A stretch of DNA of 64,000 nucleotides from the NCBI GenBank assembly GCA_907163375.1, contig CAJQUW010007902.1, forward strand, positions 1 through 64,000, given 5' to 3'. The stretch comes from Prostheceraeus crozeri. Taxonomy: Eukaryota; Platyhelminthes; Polycladida; Euryleptidae. This document shows, piece after piece, positions 11,987-22,003 of this stretch (its first letter is position 1; the number at the start of each line of letters is the position of its first letter). The position numbers and the translations under genes are program-made. The notes beneath the pieces were generated by a model that did no database searches, had not been told where the DNA came from, and worked only from the letters and a program-made list of their open reading frames with translations.

Positions 11987-12610
11987 TATACCAAGATTCG
12001 AGCAAGGAAGGTTAAGAGGTATGGATGTGTAGATCTAAAATTACTGATTCCGAAAATCAAATTATTGTGTCCCAATCATTTTCGTTCTGTTTAAGCCAAT
12101 GTTGAAGAAATTCCATTGTAATCTAATGCAAAATTCAAACAATATAAGGTAAATGGTGTAAAAGAAAAATTTCGTGCATTTTCCTCTATCAAAGTTTAAG
12201 AAAGCGGAGTATCGTCAAAGTATAAACCTCGTATATTATTCAGAGCATTTTCTTTCATATGGAAGCAAAATCAGATTTATTGAGCAAATACTTTTTATCT
12301 GACAGTCTTCAGAAAATGAGCAAACAACATCTTTTGATCATGTTTTACATATTTGCAGAATACATTTCAGAATGCTTGCTTTGACGATACTCCGCTTTCT
12401 TAAACCTTGATGGAGGAAAATGCACGACATTTTACTTTTACACCTACCGTAGATATTGATTGAATTTTACCATTGGATTACAATCGAATTTCTTCAACCT
12501 TGTCTTAAACAATACGAGACCAGTTGTGACACTTAAGAATTTGATTTTCGGAATCAGTGATTTTAGATCTACACCATACCACTTAACTTCCTTGCTCGAA
12601 TCTAGGTATA
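11987..12610. repeat. fold-back (long inverted repeat) element in the CACTA transposase intron
   Basis: Arms of about 233 bp (11987-12220 and 12379-12610), roughly 85% alike, flank a 158-bp centre. The outer ends read TATACC-AGATTCGAGC and the inner ends AAAGCGGAGTATCGTC. No coding sequence is present. It looks like an old non-autonomous fold-back or MITE that landed in the second intron of the transposase gene. Confidence 0.85.
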
Positions 12611-12680
12611 GGTATCTAGGCTCTCAGACTAAATAGTGAGGCGTGAATGGCTCGTTACATTTGGGTCATCGGGAATCAAC

Positions 12681-12742
12681 GACGCGACTGTAGCCGTACG
12701 ACTCGGGTCTCGCGGTCGTAGTCGTACGGCTGCAGTCGCGTC
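12681..12742. repeat. GC-rich 23-bp stem hairpin
   Basis: Arms 12681-12703 and 12720-12742 are inverted copies (outer GACGCGACTG, inner CCGTACGACT) with one mismatch and a 16-nt loop. The stem is strikingly GC- and CpG-rich in AT-rich intron DNA. Confidence 0.85.
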
Positions 12743-13381
12743 AATCGAATTGCACATTAACTCAAATGATCTTGATAAAGATCACCATTGATCAATATTT
12801 ATATCGGTTACATATTTAGTAGTTGTAGTAGCGTGTTTTATTGAAAAATTTTATTTAACGGCATCATAAATGTAGATTTTGCCATTCATTCATACGAAAA
12901 CAAAAAAGTCATTTTTGTATTTTACGAAATTTTTACGATTTGTGACGTCGCGAATTATGAAAAATTACGATTTTTGTCGTTCTCTTTACGATTTTTGGAA
13001 ATTTAGGGTTGGCAGCTTTGCGGCATTAGTAGATGTTTTGAAAGTGTTAATCGCAAGAATGGTGTACCTTATCTTAGTTATGCAATTCAGTCGTATAAAA
13101 ACAGGCTGTAAAAGCCGCGATGTATCATTCTATTATATCAACGTCCATCTTCTATCACTATATTTATGTGCCCAGAGTGGGAAAACGATGATTCTGAGGA
13201 TTAATATGATTTTCGAAGCGCGCTAATAATTGCCGCGCTTCGTAAATCTATCTGAAACGATTTGTAGCGGTATCTCTTGATATATGTGCGTGTGGTTGTA
13301 GTATTCTAATTATTTTCTGAATCAATAAATGATTGTGCTTCGTGATTTTGAAGAATATTAATCTTGCTTATTACTTTACAG

Positions 13382-15264
13382 ATTACTGGATTTGTTCAAG
13401 CGAGGTTTACCTGGACATCGATCTGTCGCATATTGAAAAGAAAACTGATTCCGGACTCAATCGCCGTGTATACCTTTCATAACAACGAAGAAGCTGAATT
13501 CATTTATTTCGACATGAAACGGCAAGTGGAATTGATTATGTATAGGTACCTAGAGACTATGAAGAATTATCGAGAAGTCTTACTGGAAGGGAATGGTGAT
13601 ATAATCTGTTCGTCGCAGTATTTGAATTCAACTGATCCATTCTACATACATTTGCATATTTCAACAGATGGTGGCCAAATGTACAATTATAAAAGGAGTA
13701 ATTTATGGCCAATACATGCTACTTTACTCGACTTGCCGTTGAGTATTCGCTCGAGGCCAGAGAACCTGCTTTTAATGGTGCTATGGAAGGAAAGAAAAAG
13801 CCTGAATGGTCTAGTATCTTCAGCAACTACTTGAGTGGCAGTTGTTTGAATGAACCAATGGTTTTATGCATCGGTGCTGTGAAGCTCAATGTCATTATAA
13901 AACTTCACACGGCTGTTTTCGACCTGCCAGCAATGGCGAGTGTATTAAATCACACACAATTTAACGGGGCATTCGGCTGTATTTATTGCCGATCTCCAGG
14001 AGTTTCACTTCCTACCGGAAGAGGACATAGTCGAAAGTACGGTGGTATAGAAACAGTTATTACAGATCAAGACTATTTGACTTATGTTGAACTTGCTTTA
14101 AGAACCAGACAAACTGTATTTGGTATTAAGGGTAAATCTTGTCTCACCGGCCACGTTCAAATTCCTTCTCACATACTCCTAGACCCACTGCACTTGCTTT
14201 TTGAGAATTGTTCGAAATTGATGATTTCACAACTTATAAATTCTTCATCGTATCGCAAAAGTTATTATCTGGGTCGTCATGTTGATTCTTACGAAAACCT
14301 ATTCAAGCATTTTCAATTGCCCAGTATGGTATCAAAACCCCGATCATTGAAAGATCTGTCATTTTGGAAAGGTCGAGATTACATGACATTTATGTTCTAT
14401 TTTAGTATTCCGACTATTTTTAAATCTTTGTTTTATAAGAATTTTCACGACAACGAGTACGCTTTTCATTTTTTGGTTTTTATCAATGCCTGTAAGCTGT
14501 GTTATTCAAGAGATGCCCGTTCTCAATCTGAAAGAATTCAGCATCTTTTTCAGTACTTTCATAGTCGTTTGGACGTTTTGTACGGCTATCATAGCTGTAC
14601 TATGAACTTTCATCTACTACTGCATCTTCATACTCAGGTAAGAGAGTTTGGAACCCTCGCCAGTTGTTCAATGTTTTCATTCGAAAGACAATTTTATAAT
14701 TTCAAGGTTTATAAACATGGTGTTCGATCTTTGCTCCAACAACTTTGTGAAAAGATAACATTGATGAAGCATTGTAAATCTTTCTTATCAGTAACTGATT
14801 TTCACAGAAAGCCGGAATTATTGAAGTGTATCTCTTTAAACATTGAGGAAGACTGTGGCTTCCACTACAAAAATGGTGGTGTGATATATAAAGGAGGTCG
14901 TCCATTCTTCTCCAAAGCTTATGGAAAAAATGTTAGTTACTTCTATAAAATACAAATGGAAGGACGTGTTTTCTTCGGGAGCATTATCAATTTTTTTGAA
15001 CATGAAGGCATTTTTGGGACAATCAATTTTCATGAAACGGAAAATATTGAATTGTTGAATTTTCGTTCGTGGAATTTGCCTAATACACCTCAGCTTTGTA
15101 TAGATATTATGTGTGAGCAAACATGTTTTATAAATGTTAGAAAGGCAACTTTTTGTAGTAGGTCAATTCCGGTAGATGCAATTGTATGTCCTTGTGTAGT
15201 CTATGACTTAACTCCTGATTCTTACCTTCTGATGCCATGCTACACTATGGCTGAATTCAACTGA
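13382..15264 (+). pseudogene. CACTA transposase, catalytic exon 3 with one frameshift
   Basis: The first part (13382 to about 13795) is open in one frame and carries the first catalytic Asp. The rest (from about 13790 to the stop at 15264) is open in another and carries the second Asp and the Glu. Both parts align in order with the same animal EnSpm protein type. A single indel in the A-rich run near 13795 explains the change. The remainder has no internal stop, so the damage appears recent compared with the mariner and Tc1 copies nearby. Confidence 0.85.
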
Positions 15265-15452
15265 GACTGTTCTTTGCATTATTTTTAATGTTAACGAGTA
15301 TAAATAGGAAATATGGCTTGAGTGGCAACTCTGCATATATTATTATTTCTTAATTAAAACATTTTTGTCGTGATTGAATTGTGTATAAAAATAAGGGCCG
15401 AAAGTATAGAAGTCATTCTTACACATGTGCAAACAGTTAAATATGAACAAAT
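15265..15452. other. CACTA 3' flank of the transposase gene
   Basis: AT-rich sequence downstream of the transposase stop; likely 3' untranslated DNA. No feature is recognised. Confidence 0.4.
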
Positions 15453-15780
15453 GATGTCGCTACTAATTTCGTCCTATCGCTTCTTGTCGATACTTGTAAA
15501 CCAATCTGATGAACAAAGTTAGCATACAAATAACATAAATTATTCGAATTCCAACATATTAGTAATATATATGGCTTGTTAGGAAACGATATCTAAAAGC
15601 AGCTATGTTAATTATTATAGTTGTTTGTTAGATATCATTTCCTAACAAGCCATATATATTACTAATATGTTGGAATTCGAATAATTTATGTTATTTGTAT
15701 GCTAACATTGTTTATTAGATTGATTTACACGTATCGCAAGTATCGTCAAGAAGCGATGGGACGAAACTAGTCGCGACATT
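15453..15780. repeat. fold-back element, about 144-153-bp arms
   Basis: Left arm 15453-15596 and right arm 15628-15780 are inverted copies about 90% alike around a 31-bp loop. The inner 90 bp, including TTCCAACATATTAGTAATAT, are nearly perfect. Weaker similarity continues outward to about 15412 and 15810. It has no coding capacity and could form a long stem-loop if transcribed. Confidence 0.9.
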
Positions 15781-16375
15781 CTGTTCATTTCATAATACAT
15801 GTATATAAGAATGTATTTTATTGTTTAACGATGAAAAATAGGAACAAATTGAATTGTGTAGTAAGAAATGATAAATTTTGAAGTTAACGAAATTATATTC
15901 TATGATATAAACGCAGATACAGAAGTAGTGATATCTTCACAAGTTAGCTGCAATACCGCAAACGGTGAAAGTCCGGAAAAAAGTAGTACATAATACTTAC
16001 TGAAAAGTATGATATTTTATATCGTATAATAAAGTTTTCAGACTTCAAAATCGTATTCTCCGCAAAAACTGAATCTTTTGAAGTTGACACTCAATCGCTA
16101 CATTTTTACTCGTATGTAGTTTGGACTGCATGTAAGTGCTGTGTTTTTATTGTCATGAAATGCCTTCCTTTTATATTGCTTTGTGTGCTAGTTTACATCG
16201 TCTTTTAGAAACTTTCAAATTTTGATATTCATGTAACTGCTTTTATTATCCTATATGCTGTGCTACTTTAAAGTATTTTCTTGTACTTGGTTGATACATG
16301 TTGAAGAGAAATGTCTGTTTTTTCTTATGATGATTTCGTTATAGGATAATTAATCGCGCTTTGCATTTTATATAC
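15781..16375. other. CACTA interior, no recognisable gene
   Basis: AT-rich sequence between the second fold-back and the right subterminal cluster. Nothing is identified. Confidence 0.5.
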
Positions 16376-16590
16376 CAGAAGTTGAAATTAGTTACAAAAA
16401 GTCAATAAAAATTGCAACTTAATCATAAGATAGACAAGTAAAATTGCAATTGATATAACAAATAAACAAGATAGTTGCATTTTATACATGCAATTTTTCT
16501 GTTACTGATTGTAGCGGATTGTAATAAATTGCATCAGAATTACGACTAATCACAACAAGTTGCGTCAATAAATTGTAACTTTCGGATAAC
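16376..16590. repeat. right subterminal motif cluster of the CACTA element
   Basis: Repeated ATTGCAACT, AATTGCAAT, GTTGCATTT and ATGCAATTT motifs mirror those at 3645-3800. They sit just inside the terminal inverted repeat. Confidence 0.65.
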
Positions 16591-16604
16591 TTCACCTATT
16601 AGTG
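16591..16604 (-). repeat. right terminal inverted repeat of the CACTA element
   Basis: TTCACCTATTAGTG, inverted partner of 3631-3644, followed by the GT target duplicate at 16605-16606. Confidence 0.9.
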
Positions 16605-16850
16605 GTATGACGTGGATGAGCGGAATCAAACGGCACGTAGCACATTGTATCAGTCTCTTTTCTGAAAATGTCAGTACTAATTCGTAGAGAGACAGGATTG
16701 ATAGTGATAGAAACATCAAGAAAGTCCATTTTGTGGATATTCATGCTCATTGTAAATCTAATAGCAGGATCCAAATTATTCAGTAACTCATAGAATTCCA
16801 TGTAATTCCCATAATCTGAATCCCAGATAAGCCAGCAATCATCCAAATCA
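16605..16850 (-). pseudogene. PLE-1 5' piece: reverse-transcriptase palm fragment
   Basis: On the minus strand this reads LDDCWLIWD, a catalytic Asp-Asp block of Penelope reverse transcriptase. It goes on with FLDVSITI and TDTMCYVPF-x-HPRHT, the conserved block after the palm. It stops at the CACTA insertion; the rest of the coding region continues at 3630 and downward. The fingers and N-terminus are missing: the fragment ends near 16850, where PLE-2 begins in the opposite orientation. Confidence 0.85.
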
Positions 16851-16874
16851 GGTCAGCATTTGCATTTGACCTAA

Positions 16875-18740
16875 TTTGCATTTCCTCAACCCAAAATTAA
16901 GATTAATGAACAAAAAGCTGAGGCCGAAAATTTGGTCTCTAAACTCAAGCATTTCGATGGTGCAGCCACCAACAATGATCTGCTAATCAAAATAAGAAAC
17001 GCTTTCAAAAGTTACTTCAACAAACACAGAATATCCAATAATTGGAAATCTAAAATGAAGTCTCTATCCAAACTTGCCAAAAATAAGGATATTGTGGTAT
17101 CCAAATTTGACAAAGGCAACGGCATAGTGATCCATGACAGAATCTCGTATGTGGAGAAGCTCCAAAGCATATTGAGTGATCAAAGTCGTTTCAAAAAATA
17201 TAAACCTGACAAACGTTCAAAAAAAGAACCATTCATTTTGGAAGAAGACCGATTCAATAGGAAACTTCAAGATTTGAAGTCCAAAAAATTGATAAATGAT
17301 GATATTTTTCAAAACATTCGGGCGTGTGGATCTCAGCCTGCTCGTCTCTATGGTCTTCCCAAAGTCCACAAAAATGCTGAAGATCCGCCATACCGGCCTA
17401 TTATGAGTATGTGTAATTCCTACACATCTAATCTCGCTCTTTGGCTTGATAATATTTTAAAAAAATTCATTCCTATGAAATACAATCTCAAGGATACTTT
17501 TCAATTTGTTGACAGCCTGAAATGTCTTTACTTGCCCGATGAGAACTTTCAGCTGTTCAGTTTAGATGTTAAGAACCTTTTCACAAGCATTCCTGTGAAA
17601 AGAACGATTAAACACATTGCCTCGCTGATTGACTTCGACAATTTTCCTATTTCAAAACATGCTTTAACAGCTTTGTTAGATTTGGCTTGCACGAATGTGT
17701 TATTTAGTTTTAATAATGATCTTTTTCATCAGGTGGACGGTATGGCCATGGGTTCAAACCTTGGCCCTACCATGGCTGCCTTCGCTCTAGATATGATCGA
17801 AAGCAATTTTTGTAAGTACGACGGCACATTGCCATTCTTCTATCGTCGATTTGTTGACGATTGTTTTGTCATTTTTCGCAACAGTAATGAAGCCAAAAGC
17901 TTTTTGAACTTTGTCAATAGTTTGGATGATAGCATCCAATTTACCATGGAAGAGAGTATTAATAATTGTATCACATTTTTGGATACCGAAGTGACTCTCC
18001 AATCAAAAAATTTCAAGATAGATTTTCACATTAAATCGACCAATACAGGAGTTTATACTCCATACTTTGCCTATGCTCCAGACAAATACAAATTGTCTGC
18101 CATTCGGTCTTTATTGTTTCGCGCTTCTAAAATCTGTTCTGATGAGACACTTTTTCAGTCTGCATCTAAAAAGATTTCTGATATTTTCATAAGTAATGGT
18201 TTCCCTGATGAAAAAATAAATCAGATAAAGAAAGAAATTGATAAAAAGAGGACAGTCGTGCAACAAGAGATCCCTGACAAAGACAGAAGCAAAAATATTA
18301 TTTATTGGCCAGTTCCGTTCATTCGAGAGGGCGTCAAAGAATTAAATAACAGAATTCACAACATCAACCAAAGTCTCTCAAATACAGAGATCAGACCCGC
18401 GTACAAAACTTTCAAACTTCAAAACTTTTTTCAAAATAAAGATAGTATTTCTGATGGATTGAAAGCCAACATTGTTTACCAATACAGTTGTGACCGCTGT
18501 TCGATGCGGTATATTGGCGCATCCAAAAGACATTTAAATACCCGTATTAGCGAGCATCTTAGAGGCTACCCAACTCCCACTGAAGTTTCGATGCATGAAC
18601 ATGCACCGAAATATGAAAACTTTAGAATTCTAGGTCGTTACAAAATTCCATTCATTCTTGAAACTATAATCATGAATCAAAACAAAGATTGCCTCTCGAA
18701 TGAACGAAATGGTTCATATCAATTGTCTCTAGATTTATGA
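16875..18740 (+). CDS. PLE-2 reverse transcriptase with GIY-YIG endonuclease (5' truncated ORF)
   Basis: The frame is open from the codon after a TAA at 16872 to the stop at 18738-18740, about 621 codons. It has no ATG before about 17053, so the N-terminus is lost at the junction with PLE-1. Domains in order are an N-terminal basic region; fingers with LYGLPKVHK (about 17347); palm with LDVKNLFTSIP (about 17560), GMAMGSNLGP (about 17740) and RRFVDDCFVIF (about 17845); thumb; linker; then CDRCSMRYIGASKRHLNTRI (about 18490-18550), the CxxC plus GIY-YIG core. Penelope proteins reverse-transcribe their RNA at a nick made by this endonuclease. The catalytic Asp pair is present. There is no internal stop, so the copy may be young. 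Confidence 0.92.
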   Translation, partial: FAFPQPKIKINEQKAEAENLVSKLKHFDGAATNNDLLIKIRNAFKSYFNKHRISNNWKSKMKSLSKLAKNKDIVVSKFDKGNGIVIHDRISYVEKLQSILSDQSRFKKYKPDKRSKKEPFILEEDRFNRKLQDLKSKKLINDDIFQNIRACGSQPARLYGLPKVHKNAEDPPYRPIMSMCNSYTSNLALWLDNILKKFIPMKYNLKDTFQFVDSLKCLYLPDENFQLFSLDVKNLFTSIPVKRTIKHIASLIDFDNFPISKHALTALLDLACTNVLFSFNNDLFHQVDGMAMGSNLGPTMAAFALDMIESNFCKYDGTLPFFYRRFVDDCFVIFRNSNEAKSFLNFVNSLDDSIQFTMEESINNCITFLDTEVTLQSKNFKIDFHIKSTNTGVYTPYFAYAPDKYKLSAIRSLLFRASKICSDETLFQSASKKISDIFISNGFPDEKINQIKKEIDKKRTVVQQEIPDKDRSKNIIYWPVPFIREGVKELNNRIHNINQSLSNTEIRPAYKTFKLQNFFQNKDSISDGLKANIVYQYSCDRCSMRYIGASKRHLNTRISEHLRGYPTPTEVSMHEHAPKYENFRILGRYKIPFILETIIMNQNKDCLSNERNGSYQLSLDL

Positions 18741-18895
18741 AATTACATGAAAGGTGACGAAATGACATGCATGACGTCAGTGGCACGTGACATGCAATTA
18801 ATGACGTATTTTATCGTGTTTTAGTTGTGTTAATGTTGAAAATGAATTGTAGATAGCAAGTATGTAAATGATGTGTACAGATTTTTGTAACTCTT

Positions 18896-18944
18896 TTTAC
18901 CGCTGAAGATGATGTGATAAAAAACATCGAAACTAGTCCGGAAA
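18896..18944 (+). ncRNA. hammerhead-ribozyme-like motif, PLE-2
   Basis: Stem I strand TTT-A-CCG is followed by core CTGAAGA (18903-18909, fits CUGANGA), one extra T, stem II GATGT/ACATC (18911-18915 with 18924-18928) and GAA. Then come the self-complementary hexamer ACTAGT, C as cleavage-site base, and CGGAAA closing stem I. Very short palindromic stem III hammerheads that work as dimers are known from Penelope-like elements. The extra base between core and stem II is unusual. Confidence 0.68.
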
Positions 18945-18968
18945 GCTGTGCTTTTTCTTTTACATGAA

Positions 18969-18996
18969 ATATATATATATATATATATATATATAC
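18969..18996. repeat. (AT)n microsatellite at the 3' end of PLE-2
   Basis: About 14 AT units immediately after the PLE-2 3' region, mirrored by the (TA)n at the PLE-1 3' end. Confidence 0.9.
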
Positions 18997-19013
18997 GAGT
19001 AGATATATACATT

Positions 19014-19030
19014 TATATGGAAGACCTGAT
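19014..19030 (-). repeat. 17-bp inverted partner of 2584-2600
   Basis: TATATGGAAGACCTGAT, the exact reverse complement of the sequence at the other outer edge of the Penelope/CACTA nest. Confidence 0.7.
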
Positions 19031-20587
19031 ATTCGTCATTATCACTGGCTTCAGGCAAAACATTCTAAGTAAAGCATGTGCAAAGATGAATCTTTCAGTC
19101 ATTTCTAAAATATTTCATATTACATTTTCTGGTTGTGGGTCTTCAATTAACAGGTCTGTACATTCACTGCTTCAGATCAATAATTATAATGATCTTACTT
19201 TGGTCATCGTACTGCACATTCTGCTTTCAATACTGGAAGCTAATACTGGTCATCATAAGCTAGATTATGACTGTGATATTTATTTCTCTACGAACGATTT
19301 ACCACGAAGTTTGGTCTACAAGTGAAGATAAATGAGAATTGTTAAGTTTCTGAAGGCTATGAGTAGACACTTTCGTAATCATCATGAATTTTCTTGTGCA
19401 TATGAGCATGGATTGTTGCCTTCAGCAAGCTACTCTAAAAGACATGAAAAGAAATTAGATATGCAAGTGAACATTCCCTTGAGGTTGAACGATGCATGAG
19501 CTGCGATATGATGTAATTAGATCATCCTGGATTGTCTTGCTTGCGATAATAAACAACAAGTTGTTGCGAAAAACGTGTGAAATGAAAAACTGGAGTCCGC
19601 AAATTCATCCCGGATGTTTCAAAGTAAGGAGAGCAATATTTCACAAAATTATAAGTAGGACCACTGTCAGAGTCCAGCGTTACTCCAATGAAACTCAATG
19701 ATGACCAATCTAGATAAGGATGTAAAAATTATATGAAAATTCGATAAATATAAACAACCCATCCGATCTCATGAGCTGGAATATGAACGCAAACGCATCT
19801 ACAAATACTAATTCCAATGCTATCCCAACTTATGTCAATTAGAACTATTCCATGTCCACTCCATCTGAAGACAAAAGTCGTCAAATCCCTTTCTTTTCCC
19901 TCTTCCCTCAACCGAAAAGTTATCATCAAAGGTGAAAGTGTTTTTCCTGCAAGGCAGGTCCATGTGTCACTGTTATGTGCCATGTAATAAAGTCTAAAAA
20001 TTGCCAAAGAAATAGACAAAAGTGATCGTTTGAACGTAATCAAATCTACATTGCGATTATTACATAACCTAGTCTGTTGTTCTTCGGAAAATCCTCAAGT
20101 CATTTTCGCCTCAGTCGAATCCCTCACAGGAATTTTGATTTGTCTTATGGATCTGGCTTCCCATTCACTTTGAGAAATTCAGAATTAATTTCTCTGACTG
20201 CTTTGCATGCTATTTTGAATAGCCGCATGCTTCGTCTCGAAGAAATTAGCGCAGCAACTTCAGCTGGATGTTGTGTGATATCTCTGCAAGATACTCGTCA
20301 GCTGAAAATTCAAATGGTCCTGGTTGTGTAATGCTCTTACGTTCAACATTATTTCTGTCTGGATTGGACTATTGCATCGCTTGACCTGGCCTCAATGCTT
20401 TCCTGCAGAATTGGTAGTGACATCGGCTCAGATCGGCTCCTCCCTATTGTTACACTCTGGCCATGCATATGCATTAACTGTGGTAGTTTCAGTTACATCA
20501 ACATGAAGTTCTAAATCACTTGCATTGCGTCCTCATGTAAGTGCAGTTGATGCAATTTCACTTGTTTCAACTGCTGAATAAAGAAAT
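19031..20587. other. no recognisable gene
   Basis: AT-rich DNA between the two nests. Open frames such as 20077-20331 carry no motif I know, and I see no terminal repeats. Confidence 0.5.
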
Positions 20588-21200
20588 ACCATAGATATCA
20601 CTTTCTTAGATAGCGTTCGAGCTCCTCACAGCTTGTGTAATTTTATGAAACACAGATAGCGTCAGACTGTCTGACAAGGTATTCCCACATTTTGCACACA
20701 CTGAAGTTTGTATGAAAGGCTCTGTCTCAACATACTTTTGTGACGCTATTCTAACTTCGAACGCTATGACAGCGCTAAGATAGCGTTTTCTAGCGCTATA
20801 GTAGAATAACACTGCCCGCCTGCATACATTGATCTGTTGATCAGTAGGCTACATTGATATGAATTAGAAAACAAAAAAAGCTGAATAAGTTTTAATACTG
20901 ATGTTGGAACTCTTGTAACTTGACAAGTAGTAAACATGCAAAAACATTCCGCCAAAAAGGTGCATAAAATAAGATAGCTTTCATTTACAATTACAGACAA
21001 CAACCAATTTCCTATTGTGTTAAGTAGCGTTTCTCAGAACTTCAATAAATAGCGCATAGATTGACGCTTCATGATAAAGAATAGCGCGTTCTAAAATACT
21101 TAGTTTGTCGGATAACGCTATCATAGCGGTAAGATAGCGTTCCAAAACACATCTGCAAACTGTTGACCAGCCAAAATTGCTAGCTATAGATATCTATGGT
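20588..21200. mobile_element. possible MITE with 12-bp inverted ends
   Basis: ACCATAGATATC at 20588-20599 is inverted at 21189-21200. The interior has about ten TAGCG motifs in both orientations, unlike its surroundings. No target duplication is obvious. The duplicated segment R (20859-22677) starts inside it, so the second copy at 31680 lacks its left part. Confidence 0.35.
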
Positions 21201-21479
21201 TGAAAAACGATTTCTATGCCATTCATTGAGGAACAATAAAGTACAAATTCCCTAATAGTTCAAGCAATTACTGTACATAGAAATCGGCTAAGTGTGGTGA
21301 TAAATCGCTTACATTACTCTGTCCAAAAAAACAGAGTGTAACAATTCGGTTGCAACACTCGTTTGTCGATCTCGGGCTTCGCCCTCGATCGTCACTCGTG
21401 ATGCAACCTTCAACTATCATATCGTGTTGAATGAATGCTAACATGATTGTGAATTATGAACTTTCAGCCAATGACCTCG

Positions 21480-21879
21480 TCATGTAAATTATTGACGACC
21501 ATTCATGATCAATTAATCTCCAACTTTCATGCTGTGAACTCATTTTCATGTTATCCCACATCGCTTGAGGAAGTTGATATAATGACTGAATATCTCGAAA
21601 CAGCACTTTTACAAAGCTGTGACAAGTGCTTGGAAAACTCTATACTATCACTGACTGCAAATCTTCCATGGGGCTTTGTCTCTGATTGAAGAGAAAAGGC
21701 GCTTACGACGACAATCATCTCCTCAAATCAGCTCTGAAATTCGACGCCAACCAGGAATTCTCAAAATTCTCAACGCAGTTGATTTAGCACGTAAAGAGAG
21801 ACGAATCACCAAATATATCTGCATTTTGGGCAAACACTCAAATTTGCGTTTTGTGGAAAATAATCCAACAGTATATTGA
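21480..21879 (+). pseudogene. LINE remnant (Jockey-like linker region), R copy A
   Basis: Two short frames read CYPTSLEEVDIMTEYLETAL and then SLIEEKRRLRRQSSP. Together they resemble the stretch between endonuclease and reverse transcriptase of Jockey-type LINEs, where LIxEKRRxRR is common. Neither catalytic domain is present. The assignment rests on these short motifs only. Confidence 0.35.
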
Positions 21880-22003
21880 TCTCTATTTTAGCAGACGTTT
21901 CGGTGGCTGATGATGTTGATGTACCAACCTTGATCACTGCCAAATACAGAGATTATAACGCAAATGAAAGATAATAATAAATATCAAATTTATTTTATGC
22001 TAA

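Larger units (their letters stand above)
10235..15264 (+). pseudogene. CACTA transposase (Transposase_21/EnSpm type), three coding exons
   Basis: The predicted exons are 10235-10314, 10525-10837 and 13382-15264, with consensus junctions (GTAAGT/TTTTTGCAG and GTAAGC/TTTACAG) and compatible phases. The N-terminal part is acidic and serine-rich. Exon 3 holds the catalytic core: STDGG (first Asp, about 13667), a zinc-knuckle-like GCIYCRSPG (about 13978), LDPLHLLFE (second Asp, about 14190), and SMFSFERQF (Glu, about 14675). The frame shifts by one in an A-rich run near 13795, so the enzyme is broken. The product would bind the subterminal motifs and move the element with a 2-3 bp target duplication. 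Further small exons in the 2.5-kb second intron cannot be excluded. Confidence 0.85.
3631..16604 (+). mobile_element. CACTA (EnSpm) DNA transposon, 13 kb, inserted in PLE-1
   Basis: The left end reads CACTAATAGATGAA and the inverted right end CACTAATAGGTGAA (13 of 14 alike). GT flanks both sides (3629-3630 and 16605-16606), giving a 2-bp target duplication. Both subterminal zones are rich in TTGCAATTT-like motifs in both orientations, as is usual for CACTA elements. A spliced Transposase_21-type gene lies inside on the plus strand. Both flanks belong to one Penelope-like element, which independently fixes the boundaries. The element also carries a 196-bp tandem array (5851-8678) and two fold-back repeats (11987-12610, 15453-15780). 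The transposase has a frameshift, so this copy is not autonomous now. Confidence 0.92.
16851..18996 (+). mobile_element. Penelope-like element PLE-2, 5' truncated
   Basis: A plus-strand Penelope-like element with an uninterrupted reverse transcriptase to GIY-YIG reading frame, a 3' untranslated region, a hammerhead-like motif (18896-18944) and a terminal (AT)n. Its 5' end abuts the truncated PLE-1 head to head. The protein differs clearly from PLE-1 and PLE-3, so it is a separate family. Confidence 0.9.

Noticed and set aside
18830-19325. Frames encoding runs of Ile-Tyr
   Set aside because: They are translations of the AT microsatellite at the PLE-2 3' end.
21895-21945. GACGTTTCGGTGGCTGATGATG as a further hammerhead motif in repeat R
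   Set aside because: It contains GAAAC on the minus strand, but the core strand and closing stems are not in the right order.
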